Position numbers and translations under genes: made by a program
The notes under the pieces: model-generated
The model's database searches: none
What the model saw: the letters and a program-made list of their open reading frames with translations, nothing else
Told to the model about the DNA's origin: nothing
In this document: one piece after another, positions 63,417-64,000 of the stretch
How the letters are laid out: each line of letters opens with the position of its first letter
Numbering within the stretch: position 1 is the first letter of the stretch
Origin: Geotalea sp. SG265
GTDB taxonomy: Bacteria > Desulfobacterota > Desulfuromonadia > Geobacterales > Geobacteraceae
Length of the DNA: 64,000 nucleotides
Assembly (NCBI RefSeq): GCF_022808985.1
Contig: NZ_JAKZFT010000008.1
Span: forward strand, 102,649-166,648
Reading direction: 5' to 3'

Positions 63417-63443
63417 GCATAACTACTTATTGACCAGTTAGAG
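63417..63443 (-). other. Truncated attC or attI-like core at the array start
   Basis: R' GTTATGC (63417-63423) and R''-like CTCTAAC (63437-63443) lie only 13 bases apart, too short for attC. The cassette start TTATGC matches R'' GCATAA of attC site 3. It may be the end of a deleted site next to the IS. Confidence 0.5.
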
Positions 63444-63553
63444 TAAGTTCCTTATAACAGGTCTTTGAAAAACTAGTACTATTTGAGCCCTACCAGATAC
63501 AGTTTTATGCTATGATGCAACGCATAATTCTTTGATATTACTGGAGAAATAGT

Positions 63554-64000
63554 ATGCGCGGGTTTGAAGAACAATCTGATGCTCTGTTTATTTATGTATC
63601 CACTGAATCATTTGTTCCTAAGGATCATCCGCTACGACCAACCAGACAGATGGTTGATACGGCACTGGAGAACATGTCGCCGGTATTCAGTCAGATGTAT
63701 TCCCACACCGGTCGTCCTTCTATTCCTCCTGAGCGGCTACTGAAAGCGATGTTGCTTCAGGTGTTGTACTCAATTCCCAGCAACGTCAAGCTTGTGGAGC
63801 AAATTCACTTCAGTATTCTGTTTCGTTGGTTCCTTGGGCTGGGTCTTGATGAGTCTGTCTGGGATAATTCAAGCTTTACCACGAACCAGGAGCGCCTCAT
63901 TGAAACGATGTTGCTGCGAGGTTTCTTGAGGAGGTCCTTGAACAGGCGAAACGCAGGAAGCTGCTGTCAAAGGATCATTTCAGCGTTGACGGCACTTTGA
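63554..64000 (+). pseudogene. IS5/IS1182-like transposase, frameshifted and cut by the window end
   Basis: The first 115 residues match the N-terminal DUF772-type domain of DDE transposases (FVPKDHPLRPTRQMVD, HTGRPSIPPERLLKAMLLQVL, RWFLGLGLDESVWDNSSF). After ERLIE the correct sequence continues in another frame (DVAARFLEEVLEQAK, LLSKDHFSVDGTL). One A appears to be missing near 63903 (GAAACGAT). It is probably inactive. CTGGAG precedes the start. The rest of the IS is off the right edge. Confidence 0.8.

Noticed and set aside
1..64000. CRISPR array
   Set aside because: No regularly spaced 25-40-base repeats were seen; the only tandem arrays are heptads.
63554..64000. Programmed frameshift in the IS transposase
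   Set aside because: The shift is at a short AAA run without a known slippery sequence and structure; a simple deletion is more likely, but it was not excluded.

Overview
The window looks like a chromosomal segment of a Geobacter/Geotalea-type deltaproteobacterium (Desulfuromonadales). The evidence is the dense set of near-identical chemoreceptors, a Feo/Fur iron-uptake locus, a DcuB fumarate/succinate carrier next to a sigma-54-type two-component system, di-heme and P460 cytochromes, many PAS/HAMP kinases, and small heptanucleotide repeats between genes. Species assignment is inference; no rRNA or tRNA gene was seen.

Layout. 1-15.7 kb is a large chemotaxis island, all on the minus strand: a cytoplasmic MCP-like protein, STAS, CheY and CheA form one operon (15.7 to 11.0 kb), followed by a PAS histidine kinase, an MCP/carbonic anhydrase/MCP operon, CheW plus a multi-HAMP MCP, and CheR plus CheB (CheB runs off the left edge). 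15.8-20 kb holds a P460 cytochrome and an iron locus (DtxR-FeoA fusion, zinc ribbon, FeoB, Fur) with a Fur box. 19.95-20.12 kb encodes a small, probably unannotated selenoprotein with an in-frame UGA and a SECIS-like hairpin. 20-29.6 kb holds a DsbC-like protein with a heme motif, a SahR-like regulator with ahcY, dcuB with a sigma-54 promoter, a cognate-looking sensor/regulator pair, and a nitronate-monooxygenase-like flavoprotein. 29.7-49 kb is mixed housekeeping: an OmpR-type two-component system, metK, GspA/GspB-like genes, a kinase-FmdE fusion, HPP, CLC and Pal proteins, MarR, a di-heme peroxidase, RIC, Usp and an R3H/AAA ATPase.

49-58.2 kb is accessory. On the minus strand, five tightly packed genes (58.2 to 52.9 kb) encode two paralogous glycine-zipper proteins, a HEVGH zinc protease, a large protein of unknown function and an alpha-oxoamine-synthase-like PLP enzyme. 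A GIY-YIG protein and an amidohydrolase follow. I could not match this set to any described system and consider it the best candidate for a new one.

58.2-64 kb is a mobile-element zone: a decayed maltose acetyltransferase gene, a HigBA-type toxin-antitoxin pair, a RAYT (Y1 transposase) element with near-perfect terminal inverted repeats and a frameshift, an integrase-less integron cassette array (three attC sites, four cassettes on the minus strand) and a frameshifted IS transposase at the right edge. The cassette borders agree internally: each cassette start is complementary to the R'' box of its own attC, clearly for three of the four cassettes.
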